DNA of 64,000 bases from Brachyspira pilosicoli (lineage in GTDB: Bacteria; Spirochaetota; Brachyspiria; Brachyspirales; Brachyspiraceae): assembly GCF_036997485.1 (NCBI RefSeq), contig NZ_JAWLPU010000002.1:496001-560000 (forward strand), in the 5' to 3' direction. The stretch's first letter is position 1. Each line of letters begins with the position of its first letter. Shown in pieces: positions 28,449 to 37,889 of this stretch. Position numbers and translations under genes: made by a program. The notes below the pieces were generated by a model, which searched no databases, was not told where the DNA came from, and saw nothing but the letters and a program-made list of their open reading frames with translations.

Positions 28449-29150
28449 ATGCTTAAAGATATATTTATAGATATAAAAAATAATAAAAAAGAGTGGCTTA
28501 AAAGTAAAAAAGGTAATGAATTTGAAGACCGATTTGAAGCTTCACTAAAACGTTATGGCTTTAATAGAAGAGTAAAAGAAGATATTAACGACATACTCTC
28601 TTCTATTAAAAAAAATATTATAGATAAGAAAAGTGATTTATTGCTCGATAATACTTATGCAGTTAAAGATAAAAGCATGGAAAACTGTTTTGTATGCCAG
28701 CCTTATGGAAGTCAGGAATTCCCAGATTTTCTAATATTTGCAAATAAAAAAATTATATCTATAGAAATAAAATATAGCAGCGGAAAATCTTCAAAACCTA
28801 TGTGGAATAGTAATTTACCTAAAGCTAATGCTATTTACATATTTGGTTCTTATGGACTTTCTGACGTTACATTTTTCTTAGGAAGAGATGTGCTTAGCAT
28901 GGAAGAGAGAATAGAGCTTATAGGTTTTTTTGAAAATAATGCTAAAAGATTAGAAGAAGAATTTAGAAAAGAAATGAGAAATAAATTAGATAATATAAAT
29001 TATAAATTTGATAGAGGATTTGATGTTTATATTAGAACAGCTTATGAACAAAATAAAAACATAAATAAAGATGCTAATGTAGATTATTTTTCTCATATAG
29101 ATAGAATAAAATGTGAAGAAAATGTTATAGGATTTTGTGAGAGTTTATAA
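28449..29150 (+). CDS. Probable type II restriction endonuclease
   Basis: 233 aa. A PD-(D/E)XK-type core is visible: QEFPDFLIFANKKIISIEIKYSSG, with PD followed by EIK. The N-terminal part is helical and basic, and the C-terminus has charged helices (RLEEEFRKEMRNKL). Immediate linkage to a DNA adenine methyltransferase, 17 nt downstream on the same strand, supports the call. The recognition site cannot be predicted. No ribosome-binding site precedes the ATG. Flanking repeats suggest horizontal acquisition. Confidence 0.78.
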   Translation: MLKDIFIDIKNNKKEWLKSKKGNEFEDRFEASLKRYGFNRRVKEDINDILSSIKKNIIDKKSDLLLDNTYAVKDKSMENCFVCQPYGSQEFPDFLIFANKKIISIEIKYSSGKSSKPMWNSNLPKANAIYIFGSYGLSDVTFFLGRDVLSMEERIELIGFFENNAKRLEEEFRKEMRNKLDNINYKFDRGFDVYIRTAYEQNKNINKDANVDYFSHIDRIKCEENVIGFCESL

Positions 29151-29167
29151 GAGAGATAAAAAGTATA

Positions 29168-30385
29168 ATGCAAAAAGAGTACACAAAAGAAAGCATAGAT
29201 TATTTAAAAAATACTAATATAGAAAAAAGAAAAAAATTAGGTCAATATTTCACACCTAAAACTATAAGGGATTTGCTTTTAAAAAAATTAACAGATATAT
29301 CATCAAAAAAAGATAATGTAAAAATATTAGACCCAGCCTGCGGAAGCGGAGAGTTTCTTTTATCTTGCAACGAATACTTTAATAATCCAAAACTCTATGG
29401 ATTTGACATTGATGATGAGTTAATTAATATATCTAAAAAACTTATAAAAAATGCTGATATAAAATGTATAGATACTCTAAAATTAAACATTGATAACTCT
29501 ATTAAATATGACTATGTTATAGGGAATCCCCCATATTTTGAGTTTAAATTAGATAAAGAACAAAAAACAAGATTTAAAGATATCATAAATGGAAGAGTTA
29601 ATATATTTTCATTATTTATCAAAATAGGATTAGAACTTCTTAATGAGGAAGGATATTTAGCTTATGTTATACCTCCTTCAATGAATAATGGAGCATTCTT
29701 TTCTAAATTGAGAGAATATATAATAAGTAATAGCAGCATAGAATATTTACACATAATAGAAGGCTCTGATAAGTTTTATATGGCAAATCAGAAAGTAATG
29801 CTTTTAATATTAAAAAAAACGAATACACAAAAAAACAAAAAATATATATTTGAAAAAAACGGCATTACAATATTTACAGAAAATAAATTATTTTTAAATA
29901 AAGCATACAAAGATACCATTAGTTTAAGAGAAATAGGATACTGTGTAAAAACAGGAAGCATAGCATGGAATTTCAACAAAGATAAATTAACTAATGATAA
30001 AAATAATGCTATACCTTTAATATATTCTTCTAATATAGTGGATGGAAAAATTATTATACCAAATAAAAGAGAATTACAATATATAAAAAATATTTCAGAG
30101 GATTTAATAATAAGAGAAGAGGTAATAGCAGTTAATAGAATAACGGGTTCTAATAAAAGCATTAATATAAAATCAGCAATAGTAAAAGAAAAAGAGTTTG
30201 TATGCGAGAATCATGTTAATGTTATATATCAGTTAAAAAATTATAATAAAAACTACTCTTTAGAATATATCTATAATGCTTTAAATGACGAAAACAATAT
30301 AAAAACATTAAGCCTTATAACAGGAAATACTCAAATCTCTAAAACAGAATTAGAAAGGCTTCTTCCCATAAAAGTTAAAAGATGA
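29168..30385 (+). CDS. DNA adenine-N6 methyltransferase
   Basis: 405 aa. SAM-binding motif I is ILDPACGSGEFLLSC (about residues 55-69) and catalytic motif IV is YVIGNPPYFEF. Motif I preceding IV and an NPPY motif place it in the gamma class of N6-adenine methyltransferases, with a C-terminal target recognition region. It begins with KLGQYFTP, typical of this class. It would protect host DNA from the endonuclease encoded just upstream. The stop is followed within 8 nt by repeat copy C. Confidence 0.92.
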   Translation: MQKEYTKESIDYLKNTNIEKRKKLGQYFTPKTIRDLLLKKLTDISSKKDNVKILDPACGSGEFLLSCNEYFNNPKLYGFDIDDELINISKKLIKNADIKCIDTLKLNIDNSIKYDYVIGNPPYFEFKLDKEQKTRFKDIINGRVNIFSLFIKIGLELLNEEGYLAYVIPPSMNNGAFFSKLREYIISNSSIEYLHIIEGSDKFYMANQKVMLLILKKTNTQKNKKYIFEKNGITIFTENKLFLNKAYKDTISLREIGYCVKTGSIAWNFNKDKLTNDKNNAIPLIYSSNIVDGKIIIPNKRELQYIKNISEDLIIREEVIAVNRITGSNKSINIKSAIVKEKEFVCENHVNVIYQLKNYNKNYSLEYIYNALNDENNIKTLSLITGNTQISKTELERLLPIKVKR

Positions 30386-30392
30386 TTAATAA

Positions 30393-30672
30393 AATAATAC
30401 TATATGTTTTTGGCTATACTTCATAAAAATACAGTTCTTCGCGAAGCGTATCCGAAGGATATGAGGTTCTTTTATACCAATACCGAAAGGTATCTACTCG
30501 GTAAAAGAACTGGGGTGCATAACCTAAGGGCACGCTTCGCAGGGGCAAAGCCACCACAAATTACAAACTTAAAAAAAATTGTCATATAAGTTTTTATTTT
30601 ATTCAACTTTTTCCCGTAGCAAAAAGTACAAATTATTTCGCTTATTCGTATACATTTCGCGAAAGTGCAAGT
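30393..30672 (+). repeat. Dispersed composite repeat, copy C
   Basis: It starts AATAATACTATATG, then TTTTTGGCTATACTTCATAA and AAATACAG. The middle contains nested short palindromes (CTTCGCGAAG, ATCCGAAGGAT, ATACCGAAAGGTAT) and CCTAAGGGCACGCTTCGCAG, also present in copy A. It continues GGGCAAAGCCACCACAAA and ATTCAACTTTTTCCCGTAGC. A small open frame inside (30404-30589) is not credible as a gene. Confidence 0.8.
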
Positions 30673-30688
30673 ATTTAAAATATATATG

Positions 30689-30812
30689 AATAATACCATA
30701 TATTTTTAGCTATACTTCATAAAAATGCAGCCTTTTTGCTCCTTTGTGGCAACAAAAGAAGTGGGGTGCGGGGCAAAGCCCTGCAAATAATAAAAAACAA
30801 AAAGTGCAAGTT
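30689..30812 (+). repeat. Dispersed composite repeat, copy D (short form)
   Basis: It starts AATAATACCATATA, then TTTTTAGCTATACTTCATAA and AAATGCAGCC, AAAAGAAGTGGGGTGCGGGG, CAAAGCCCTGC and AAAAAGTGCAAG. It lacks the nested palindromes of copy C and follows C directly in the same orientation. Confidence 0.78.
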
Positions 30813-30852
30813 GACAAAGTTAAAAATTATATTTTTTTTATATTTCTAAATT

Positions 30853-32955
30853 TTAAGGCAATATAAATCCAGATTCCTCTTCTCCAGACATATCTCTATA
30901 ATTAACTCTAATTTTTAATGATCTATACTGACCTTTTTCTAAATTATTCTTAAAACTATTGAAATAAATAAAATATCTTCCAAAATTAATATTTTTTATA
31001 TTCATAAGCTCATTAGCATAATTAATAGAATTATCAGCATTTATAGTATAACCATAAGTAGACTTAGTCATTAAATCATAGAAGTAGTTTGTTTTATTAG
31101 CTCCAATATAAACCTGATTCAATGAAACAGCATTATTTTTTGCATAATTATAAAGGTCTGTAAAATCCATCATAGAAAATACTGTGTCATCAGGATCGCT
31201 TACTGAGAAGTTAATAATAGCAGTCTTCTTAAAACTATTTGCAGAAAGTCTTATAGCCTCATAATAAGCATTATCTAAAGCTGATATTCCTCCTACAAAT
31301 CTAAAATTATTAGCATTTTCTAATATTCTTAAATTAGCAGCAGAATATCCATCAGATTTATAAACCTCATCATTATAATGTATAACCATTACTTCATCAT
31401 TATTAGTTAAACTCAAAGTAAAATTGCTAATCTCTTCTTTTATTCTGTTTTCATAAGGCTTAGCAGCAGCACTGTCTTCAATCAAAAATATAAATCTATA
31501 CTCATGAAGCTCAGGGGCATCATACATTCCAACTTTCTTATATAAATTGTCATTTTCTATAACCTCAAAATTTTCAGCAGTAAGTCCAATAATAGGGTTA
31601 GTAAGTCTATCACGTACAGTCACAGAAGTTACAACAACAGGATATTTATTTAAATATTGTCTATCAACAAATACGTCTAAATTAGCATAATACTCTTCTT
31701 TTCTTGTATAAACATCTATTTTTCCAGATAAAAAATCTGTAAGATAAATTGTCTTATTAGCATCTTCTGTTACAGAAGTAGGAGTAGCAGTATATCTCTC
31801 AGAATTGTTAAACAAAGTAAAAATATCATTATTTATGTCATAATAATAAACTTTACTTCCATCAGCTATAAATAAATTTCCATCGGAAGCAAAAGATAAT
31901 CCCCTAGGCTCATTAAATAATTCATGCTTAATAGTAGAAACATAATTTCCGTTTAAATCAAATTTCTGAACTCTTTTATTTCCCATATCAGCAACATAAA
32001 TATAATTATTATCAACAACTATTCCAGCAGGGGAAAAGAACTCTCCATCATTTTCACCCATCTTACCAAAACTATCTAAATAATTTCCATTAACGTCAAA
32101 TACTACAATTCTATTATTTCCAGTATCAGATACATATAGCCTTCCTCCATTATCAGCATATAAAGATGAAGGACCAAGCAGCTGACCATTGCTTATACCA
32201 GTGTTTCCTATATTTGTAATATAATTTCCGTTATTATCATATTTAAATATTTTATCTCTTTTAGTGTTTGCTATATATATATATCCATCATTATCAATTG
32301 TAAAGCCTCTTGGATTTTCTAATTTCTCATAAGGATAAACTCTTGTTACAAACTGTATAGCCTTTCTCCACCAACTATTTTGCTGCTCTTCTAACCTTTT
32401 ACCATTTGATATTTTTCTTATTAAGTTTCCATTTACATCAAATTGCTTTAATGAAGAATCACTATAATCTAACACATACAAAGTACCATCTTCGAGCATT
32501 TCTATTTGTATAGGCTGATTAATATTTTTTAAGAAATTAGCATTTGTAGAGAAGTTTTTAAGGTAAATAAAATTGCTTAAAGTATCCTTAGTATCTTCAG
32601 AAACATTTGCTGTATAATATTTATTAATTTTAGAGAGTATTATAGGGTCTTGGTATCCCATTCTAGTAATATTCATCCATTCGTTGATAGCGAGATTCAT
32701 ATATCCTGCTTTATATAAAGCTCTGCTATACCAATATCTAATAAACTTATCCATTGGATTTGTATTAAGAGAGGTTCTAAAGCTCGCTATTGCCGCGTCA
32801 TAACGTTCTTGATTATAATAGTGCACACCTCTAATGAGCTCTCTGTAGGAGTCATAGCTATCTGTGTTTACATAATATGGGGTTTTGTCTAGGGGGTATG
32901 AAAGCGATACAGTTACAAAAAAAATAACCATAAACGCTAGAAGTTTTACTCTCAT
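30853..32955 (-). CDS. Exported TPR/NHL-repeat/VWA-like protein
   Basis: 700 aa. The signal peptide is about 1-19. A TPR-like segment follows (about 35-110, YNQERYDAAIASFRTSLNTNP). NHL propeller repeats span about 150-420, with NPRGFTIDNDGYIYIANTKRDKIFKYD, LYVSDTGNNRIVVFD and IYVADMGNKRVQKFD. A C-terminal VWA-like region runs about 480-640 (FIFLIEDSAAAKPYENRIKEE); its MIDAS motif looks degenerate. Propeller plus VWA suggests a periplasmic binding scaffold; the partner is unknown. AGAGGA precedes the ATG. A tRNA gene and the flagellar operon lie upstream on the same strand. Confidence 0.8.
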   Translation of the reverse strand: MRVKLLAFMVIFFVTVSLSYPLDKTPYYVNTDSYDSYRELIRGVHYYNQERYDAAIASFRTSLNTNPMDKFIRYWYSRALYKAGYMNLAINEWMNITRMGYQDPIILSKINKYYTANVSEDTKDTLSNFIYLKNFSTNANFLKNINQPIQIEMLEDGTLYVLDYSDSSLKQFDVNGNLIRKISNGKRLEEQQNSWWRKAIQFVTRVYPYEKLENPRGFTIDNDGYIYIANTKRDKIFKYDNNGNYITNIGNTGISNGQLLGPSSLYADNGGRLYVSDTGNNRIVVFDVNGNYLDSFGKMGENDGEFFSPAGIVVDNNYIYVADMGNKRVQKFDLNGNYVSTIKHELFNEPRGLSFASDGNLFIADGSKVYYYDINNDIFTLFNNSERYTATPTSVTEDANKTIYLTDFLSGKIDVYTRKEEYYANLDVFVDRQYLNKYPVVVTSVTVRDRLTNPIIGLTAENFEVIENDNLYKKVGMYDAPELHEYRFIFLIEDSAAAKPYENRIKEEISNFTLSLTNNDEVMVIHYNDEVYKSDGYSAANLRILENANNFRFVGGISALDNAYYEAIRLSANSFKKTAIINFSVSDPDDTVFSMMDFTDLYNYAKNNAVSLNQVYIGANKTNYFYDLMTKSTYGYTINADNSINYANELMNIKNINFGRYFIYFNSFKNNLEKGQYRSLKIRVNYRDMSGEEESGFILP

Positions 32956-33039
32956 AAATCCTCTTTTTTAGTTTTTATTTTATGGTTTTATTAAATTAAA
33001 AATAATTACAAAAAACAAATATAATAATAATGATAACAA

Positions 33040-33112
33040 AGCCCACTATCGGGATTGAACCGATGACCCTCACCTTACCATGGTGATGCTCTACCTGCTG
33101 AGCTAAGTGGGC
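33040..33112 (-). tRNA. tRNA-Thr (GGT anticodon)
   Basis: Minus-strand cloverleaf of 73 nt. Acceptor stem GCCCACT/AGTGGGC, D arm AGCTCAGCAGGTAGAGC, anticodon stem TCACC/GGTGA with loop ATGGTAA (anticodon GGT), and T arm GGTTCAATCCC. CCA is not encoded; the discriminator base is U. Confidence 0.95.
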
Positions 33113-33171
33113 ACTTTTTCATTTTTATTATAAAATTACAGACTAAAAAAGTCAAGCAAAAAATAATATGT

Positions 33172-33882
33172 TTACTTTATATAGCCTATAATATTTTTAA
33201 CATAATTTTTAGTTTCATCTATATTAGGTATTCTTTGTAATTTATCTACCAAAGAAGGACCCGCATTATAAGCAGATAAAGATAAATCTAATCTGCCGTC
33301 ATATTTATTTAGCATTTGCGATAAATATTTAGTACCAGCCATTATATTAGTGTAAGGGTCTTTAAGCATCTCTTTATCGGTTACACCAAGCCCAACTCCT
33401 GTAGAAGGCATTATCTGCATTAAACCAATAGCTCCCTTGTGGCTAACAGCATTAGGCATGTAGTTTGATTCTTGCTTTATAACTGCTTTAATCAAATCTT
33501 CAGGTACAGAATATTTATTAGCAGCTTCTTTAATTATATCATCATAAGTTGATGGGAAAGATACTTTTTTATATGCATTTAGAGCTTTAGCAAAATTATT
33601 GCTGGCATCATCATACACACCAAAAGAAATTTTACCATTAAATGCTTCACTATTATTAATTTTTTTATTGCTTGCTTCCACTGTTGCAGCATCAGTTTTA
33701 TTTAGTTTATCTAATTGACCATTATTATCTATTTTTGCAGAGCTTTCAGCCATAGCTTCATTTAAATGTTCAGAAAAAGATTTTGTAGGAGGAGTTGTAT
33801 TAAGCGGAGCAAAACCTAATTGATTAAATCTCTCTTGAATCTCCCCTATTCTAACATGTATTCTTTGTACTGACTCTATCAT
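33172..33882 (-). CDS. Lytic transglycosylase, flagellar-operon associated
   Basis: 236 aa. An SLT domain occupies about 110-236, with catalytic Glu138 in IKQESNYMPNAVS, GAIGLMQIMPSTG, and SAYNAGPSLVDKL. It cleaves peptidoglycan glycan strands. The N-terminal 100 residues are polar and lack a signal peptide, so secretion, if any, may be through the flagellar apparatus. It closes the fliF-G-H-I-J cluster, 20 nt after fliJ, suggesting it opens the wall for rod assembly as FlgJ does elsewhere. AAGGA precedes the ATG. Confidence 0.88.
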   Translation of the reverse strand: MIESVQRIHVRIGEIQERFNQLGFAPLNTTPPTKSFSEHLNEAMAESSAKIDNNGQLDKLNKTDAATVEASNKKINNSEAFNGKISFGVYDDASNNFAKALNAYKKVSFPSTYDDIIKEAANKYSVPEDLIKAVIKQESNYMPNAVSHKGAIGLMQIMPSTGVGLGVTDKEMLKDPYTNIMAGTKYLSQMLNKYDGRLDLSLSAYNAGPSLVDKLQRIPNIDETKNYVKNIIGYIK

Positions 33883-33902
33883 AAAAAAATCCTTAAATTA
33901 TT

Positions 33903-34340
33903 TTAATTGACATAATAGTCATTTTTCCATTCATCTAATTTAGACTGCTCTTCTTTGTTCATTAACTTTTTATATTCTAACAATTTTTTCTCTTTTAATA
34001 TTTCAACAGCCCTTCTTTGTCTAGTAGCCTCTTGCAAAATGTCCTGCCTCTTTCTAAGCTCAATTCCTATTTCAGACATTTTTCTATCATGTATCGCTAT
34101 TTGAGAGTTTAGAGCAAGCATATATTCTCCCAAATAAATACTCATATTAATCATCTCACTGCTATCATCAATAGAATCTACTATTTTTATGCCGTCATTT
34201 ATTTTTAAAATGCAATTATCTTTACCCTCTTTTTCTTTATTATATAAAGCAGAAACCTCCGCAACTTCAGCTTGTTTTTTTTTCTCTATGTTTTTTCTAA
34301 GTTTATATAAAGGCTCAAGTTTAAAATCAAATCTTTTCAT
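33903..34340 (-). CDS. fliJ: Flagellar export chaperone FliJ
   Basis: 145 aa, almost entirely a Lys/Glu-rich coiled coil. The N-terminal FDFKLEPLYKLRKNIEKKKQAEVAEV is the usual FliJ beginning. FliJ is the central stalk of the export ATPase and escorts substrates. Position directly after fliI confirms the call despite low family conservation. Confidence 0.88.
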   Translation of the reverse strand: MKRFDFKLEPLYKLRKNIEKKKQAEVAEVSALYNKEKEGKDNCILKINDGIKIVDSIDDSSEMINMSIYLGEYMLALNSQIAIHDRKMSEIGIELRKRQDILQEATRQRRAVEILKEKKLLEYKKLMNKEEQSKLDEWKNDYYVN

Positions 34341-34358
34341 AATCTTCTAACACTTAAA

Positions 34359-35828
34359 TTATAATATTACAACACCCTCTTCCTGTTTAACATTATCGGA
34401 AATTCCTGTATAGTCATTTGCACTTTTTACATCGCCGTTATTAAGCAAATCCTCTTCTATTTCATTTTTAGAATAAAACATAGAAAGCAAATTTTCTTTA
34501 CTGTCTGCAAAAGTAGAAAGTTCATACATATCCTGCTGTAAGTATCTGTCCATCAAAGGTTTATACTCTATAGCCCTATCAACCTCAGGCATGCTCCCCT
34601 TAGCATAACCGCCAATCATAATAAGTTCTTTAACTTCATTATAATCAGCACTCATCTTTAGAAACTCTCTTGCAGCCTTTTTATGCATATTAGAAACTAC
34701 TTCATTCATAATCCTCGATATGCTTTTATTTATGTCAATAGCAGGGAAATGCCCTCTATTAGCTAAATCTCTCGATAAAACAATGTGCCCATCTAATATA
34801 CCTCTCACAGCATCAGTAATAGGCTCGTCCAAATCATCACCTTCAACCAATACATTGTAGAAAGCTGTAATTGTTCCTTTTGAAGAAGTACCAGTTCTCT
34901 CTAATAATTGTGCTAATTCTGAAAAAACACTCGGAGTATATCCTCTTGTAGTAGGAGGCTCACCTCTTGAAAGCCCTATCTCTCTTTGAGCTAAAGCAAA
35001 ACGAGTTACAGAATCAACCATAAACATAACATCTTTGCCTTGGTCTCTAAAATATTCAGCTATTGTGGTAGCAGTATATGCAGCACGCACTCTCAAAAGC
35101 GGAGCATCGTCACTTGTAGCAACAACAACTACACTTCTTTTTAAGCCCTCTTCTCCAAGGTCTCTTTCTATAAAATCTAATACCTCTCTTCTTCTCTCAC
35201 CAATTAATGCAATAACATTAACATCAGCATTAGTGTTTCTTGCTATCATAGATAAAAGAGTAGACTTACCAACACCCGTACCGCTCATTATAGCCATACG
35301 CTGCCCCTTACCAACAGTAAGAAGCCCATCTATAGCACGCACACCTGTTTGTATATTCTTTTTAATTCTTGGTCTATTTAATGGATTTACAGAAGTATGA
35401 TTTATAGGTATAGGGGTTTCATAAAACTTGTGTCCGCCGCCGCTTAAAGGCTTACCCATACCATTTAATACAGTGCCTAAAATTTTATTAGAACAAATTA
35501 TAGATAAAGGCTTATCAGAAGAATAAACCATATTTCCAAAAGTAATACCATTTACACTGCCATAAGTAGAAAGTAAAACATCTTGATTTCTAAAACCTAT
35601 AACTTCAGCATCTATAAATGTATCATCATTTTTATATATACGGCAAATATCTCCAAGCTTTGCAAAAGGTCCTTCACTTATAACAAGAGAACCTATAACC
35701 TCTTTTACCTTACCGCAAAACTTGAGCATTGCAACATCATCAACAACCTTTCTATATTTGTCAAAAGAGTCATGTATCTCTCTAAAAGAATGCTCTCTAT
35801 CGCTTTCTAATCTGCCGCCTTCAAACAT
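34359..35828 (-). CDS. fliI: Flagellar export ATPase FliI
   Basis: 489 aa. Homologous to F1-ATPase beta. The Walker A is GTGVGKST in MAIMSGTGVGKSTLLSM. VIALIGERRREVLDFIERDLG, VMFMVDSVTRFALAQREIGLSRGEPP and GRGYTPSVF-like RGYTPSVFSEL are diagnostic of FliI/SctN. It energises type III flagellar export at the membrane base. The N-terminal 35 residues are polar and slightly longer than usual; AAAGG precedes the ATG. It is 38 nt downstream of fliH. Confidence 0.97.
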   Translation of the reverse strand: MFEGGRLESDREHSFREIHDSFDKYRKVVDDVAMLKFCGKVKEVIGSLVISEGPFAKLGDICRIYKNDDTFIDAEVIGFRNQDVLLSTYGSVNGITFGNMVYSSDKPLSIICSNKILGTVLNGMGKPLSGGGHKFYETPIPINHTSVNPLNRPRIKKNIQTGVRAIDGLLTVGKGQRMAIMSGTGVGKSTLLSMIARNTNADVNVIALIGERRREVLDFIERDLGEEGLKRSVVVVATSDDAPLLRVRAAYTATTIAEYFRDQGKDVMFMVDSVTRFALAQREIGLSRGEPPTTRGYTPSVFSELAQLLERTGTSSKGTITAFYNVLVEGDDLDEPITDAVRGILDGHIVLSRDLANRGHFPAIDINKSISRIMNEVVSNMHKKAAREFLKMSADYNEVKELIMIGGYAKGSMPEVDRAIEYKPLMDRYLQQDMYELSTFADSKENLLSMFYSKNEIEEDLLNNGDVKSANDYTGISDNVKQEEGVVIL

Positions 35829-35866
35829 AAATAAACCTTTTTATATATAGTAGTTTTTTATTATAA

Positions 35867-36766
35867 TTAAAATCCTTTTATAGGCTCTACTTCTTTTATA
35901 GCAGTTTCTATTTCATTTAATTGAGTATTAATTCTAGCGTCAATGTCACCGAAGTCTGTTTCTATCATACAACCGCCCACATCAACATTAGGGTCTTCTA
36001 ATACTGTAACACCTTCAATCTTGTCAAGCATCTGATAAAACTCATCTTTATGCCTTGCAGAAATCTCTAAATCATCAATATTTACTCTTATAGTGATTTT
36101 AGTTCTTCCTTTAATTCTTCTTAATGCCTCTTGAATATTTCTTATTACTATACCTTTGTCTTTTTCTGTGAGCATTTTTACTACTCTCTTAGCAATGAGT
36201 ATAGCAACCTCTATAAGCTGAGCTTCTGCTGTATCTATTATTTCATTTCTTTTATTAATAGTTTCAGCTAATATCTTTTTTAATTTTTCATTAAGTTTAG
36301 TTAAATCATTATTGCCGTCAGCAAAAGATTTCTCAAAGCCCTCATCATAGCCTTTAGCATATCCTTCTTTGTATGCAGCATCTTTTATAGATTCAGACTC
36401 GCTTTGTATTCTCTCTTTTTCAGCATTAGCATCTTGTATGATTCTTGAAGCATCAACTTTAGCCTGTTCAGACATAATATGCACTTCATTTTGCTTAGCT
36501 TTAAAAATTTCAAAAGCCTGATTTTTGGCATCTTCTATAATTCTCTGTGCCTCATCAGCAGCCTTTCTTCTCATGTCTTTTAAATCTTCTTCCCACTGAG
36601 CTCTAAGTCCAGCAATCTCTGCCTCAATCTCCTCTATAGAAGGACCATGATACTCTTCCTGCTCTTCAAAATCTATCTCTTCCTGAAGCTTATGATGCGG
36701 TACAGCTATATTAACCTTTTGAGTAAGTTCAACAATACTTTTAGCCTTAAAAACCTTTTCTGGCAT
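35867..36766 (-). CDS. fliH: Flagellar assembly protein FliH
   Basis: 299 aa. It binds and regulates FliI. A Glu/Gln-rich N-terminus and a long coiled coil (about 60-170, with repeats such as ADEAQRIIEDAKNQAFEI) are followed by a C-terminal domain related to V-type ATPase subunit E (VAILIAKRVVKMLTEKDKG, DPNVDVGGCMIETDFGDIDA). GYAKGYDEGFEKSFADGN resembles the glycine-repeat segment of FliH proteins. It lies between fliG and fliI. Confidence 0.92.
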   Translation of the reverse strand: MPEKVFKAKSIVELTQKVNIAVPHHKLQEEIDFEEQEEYHGPSIEEIEAEIAGLRAQWEEDLKDMRRKAADEAQRIIEDAKNQAFEIFKAKQNEVHIMSEQAKVDASRIIQDANAEKERIQSESESIKDAAYKEGYAKGYDEGFEKSFADGNNDLTKLNEKLKKILAETINKRNEIIDTAEAQLIEVAILIAKRVVKMLTEKDKGIVIRNIQEALRRIKGRTKITIRVNIDDLEISARHKDEFYQMLDKIEGVTVLEDPNVDVGGCMIETDFGDIDARINTQLNEIETAIKEVEPIKGF

Positions 36767-36804
36767 AATTTAAACTCCTAATTAATAATCAAAATAAATA
36801 CACA

Positions 36805-37839
36805 TCAAACAACCATTTCATCTTCACCAGCACGAGCCACAACAATGTCTCCCTGCTCTTCAAGCTTACGAATGATATTAACAATTTTCTGCTGAGCTTC
36901 TTCAACATCTTTAAGACGAACAGGTCCCATAAAGTCCATATCCTCTTTAAGCAATGCAGCAGCACGTTTAGACATATTTCTATATACTTTATCTTGAGCA
37001 TCAGAATCAACACTCTTAAGTGCCTTAGCCAAATCACTAGAGTCAACTTCACGCAAAACTTTCTGTATAGCTCTGTCATCAAGTAAAACAATATCTTCGA
37101 ATACAAACATACGTTTCTTGATTTCTTCTGCAAGTTCTGGGTCGTCTTCCTCCAAACTCTCAATAATACTTTTCTCTGTAGATCTATCAACACTGTTAAT
37201 AATTTCAACTATAGAATCTATACCGCCCGCAGAAGTAAAGTCTTCACTAGCAAGTGTAGAAAGTTTTCTCTCAAGTACCCTTTCAACCTCTCTTAAAACC
37301 TCTGGAGAAGTTCTGTCCATTGTAGCAATTCTCTTAGCAACATCAGGCTGTATTTCTGAAGGCAATGCTCCTAATATGCTTGCTGCCTTTGGAGCTTCCA
37401 AATATGCTAAAATAAGTGCTATAGTTTGAGGGTGCTCACCTTGTATAAAGTTAAGCAAGTGAGCTGGGTCTGTACGGCGTATAAAATCAAACGGTCTTAC
37501 TTGTAATGAAGAAGTAAGTCTATTGATTATATCGCTTGCCTTCTGGCTTCCTACAGATCTTTCAAGCAAGTCTCTAGCATAATCTATACCGCCTTGAGTT
37601 ATAAAGTCTTGAGCTATCATCATCTCTTGGAATTCTCTAAATACAGCATCTTTATCGGCAGATTCAATATTCTCAAGTCTCGCAATATCAAAAGTGATTT
37701 GCTCTATTTCCTCTTCGCGTAAATGCTTGAATATCTCACTAGAAGCTTCCATTCCTAAAGAAACTAAAAATATAGCAACTTTCTGACGTCCGCTTAATAC
37801 GCGTTGTTTTTTTTCTTTTTCATTATTAGCCGTAGCCAT
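36805..37839 (-). CDS. fliG: Flagellar motor switch protein FliG
   Basis: 344 aa, full length. The N-terminal domain (LSGRQKVAIFLVSLGMEASSEIFKHL) binds FliF. The middle domain has EHPQTIALILAYLE, and the C-terminal torque-generating domain has MFVFEDIVLLDDRAIQKVLREVDSSDLAKALKS with the charged stator-interaction residues. FliG couples stator rotation to the rotor. AGGAG precedes the ATG. It is second in the fliF-led operon. Confidence 0.97.
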   Translation of the reverse strand: MATANNEKEKKQRVLSGRQKVAIFLVSLGMEASSEIFKHLREEEIEQITFDIARLENIESADKDAVFREFQEMMIAQDFITQGGIDYARDLLERSVGSQKASDIINRLTSSLQVRPFDFIRRTDPAHLLNFIQGEHPQTIALILAYLEAPKAASILGALPSEIQPDVAKRIATMDRTSPEVLREVERVLERKLSTLASEDFTSAGGIDSIVEIINSVDRSTEKSIIESLEEDDPELAEEIKKRMFVFEDIVLLDDRAIQKVLREVDSSDLAKALKSVDSDAQDKVYRNMSKRAAALLKEDMDFMGPVRLKDVEEAQQKIVNIIRKLEEQGDIVVARAGEDEMVV

Positions 37840-37889
37840 ACTTAAACTCCTATTAAAATTTATAACTCAATATTTTTTATTTAACTTAT

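Noticed and set aside
30404-30589. Plus-strand open frame of 61 codons in repeat copy C
   Set aside because: Same repeat-derived composition; nested palindromes break any sensible protein.
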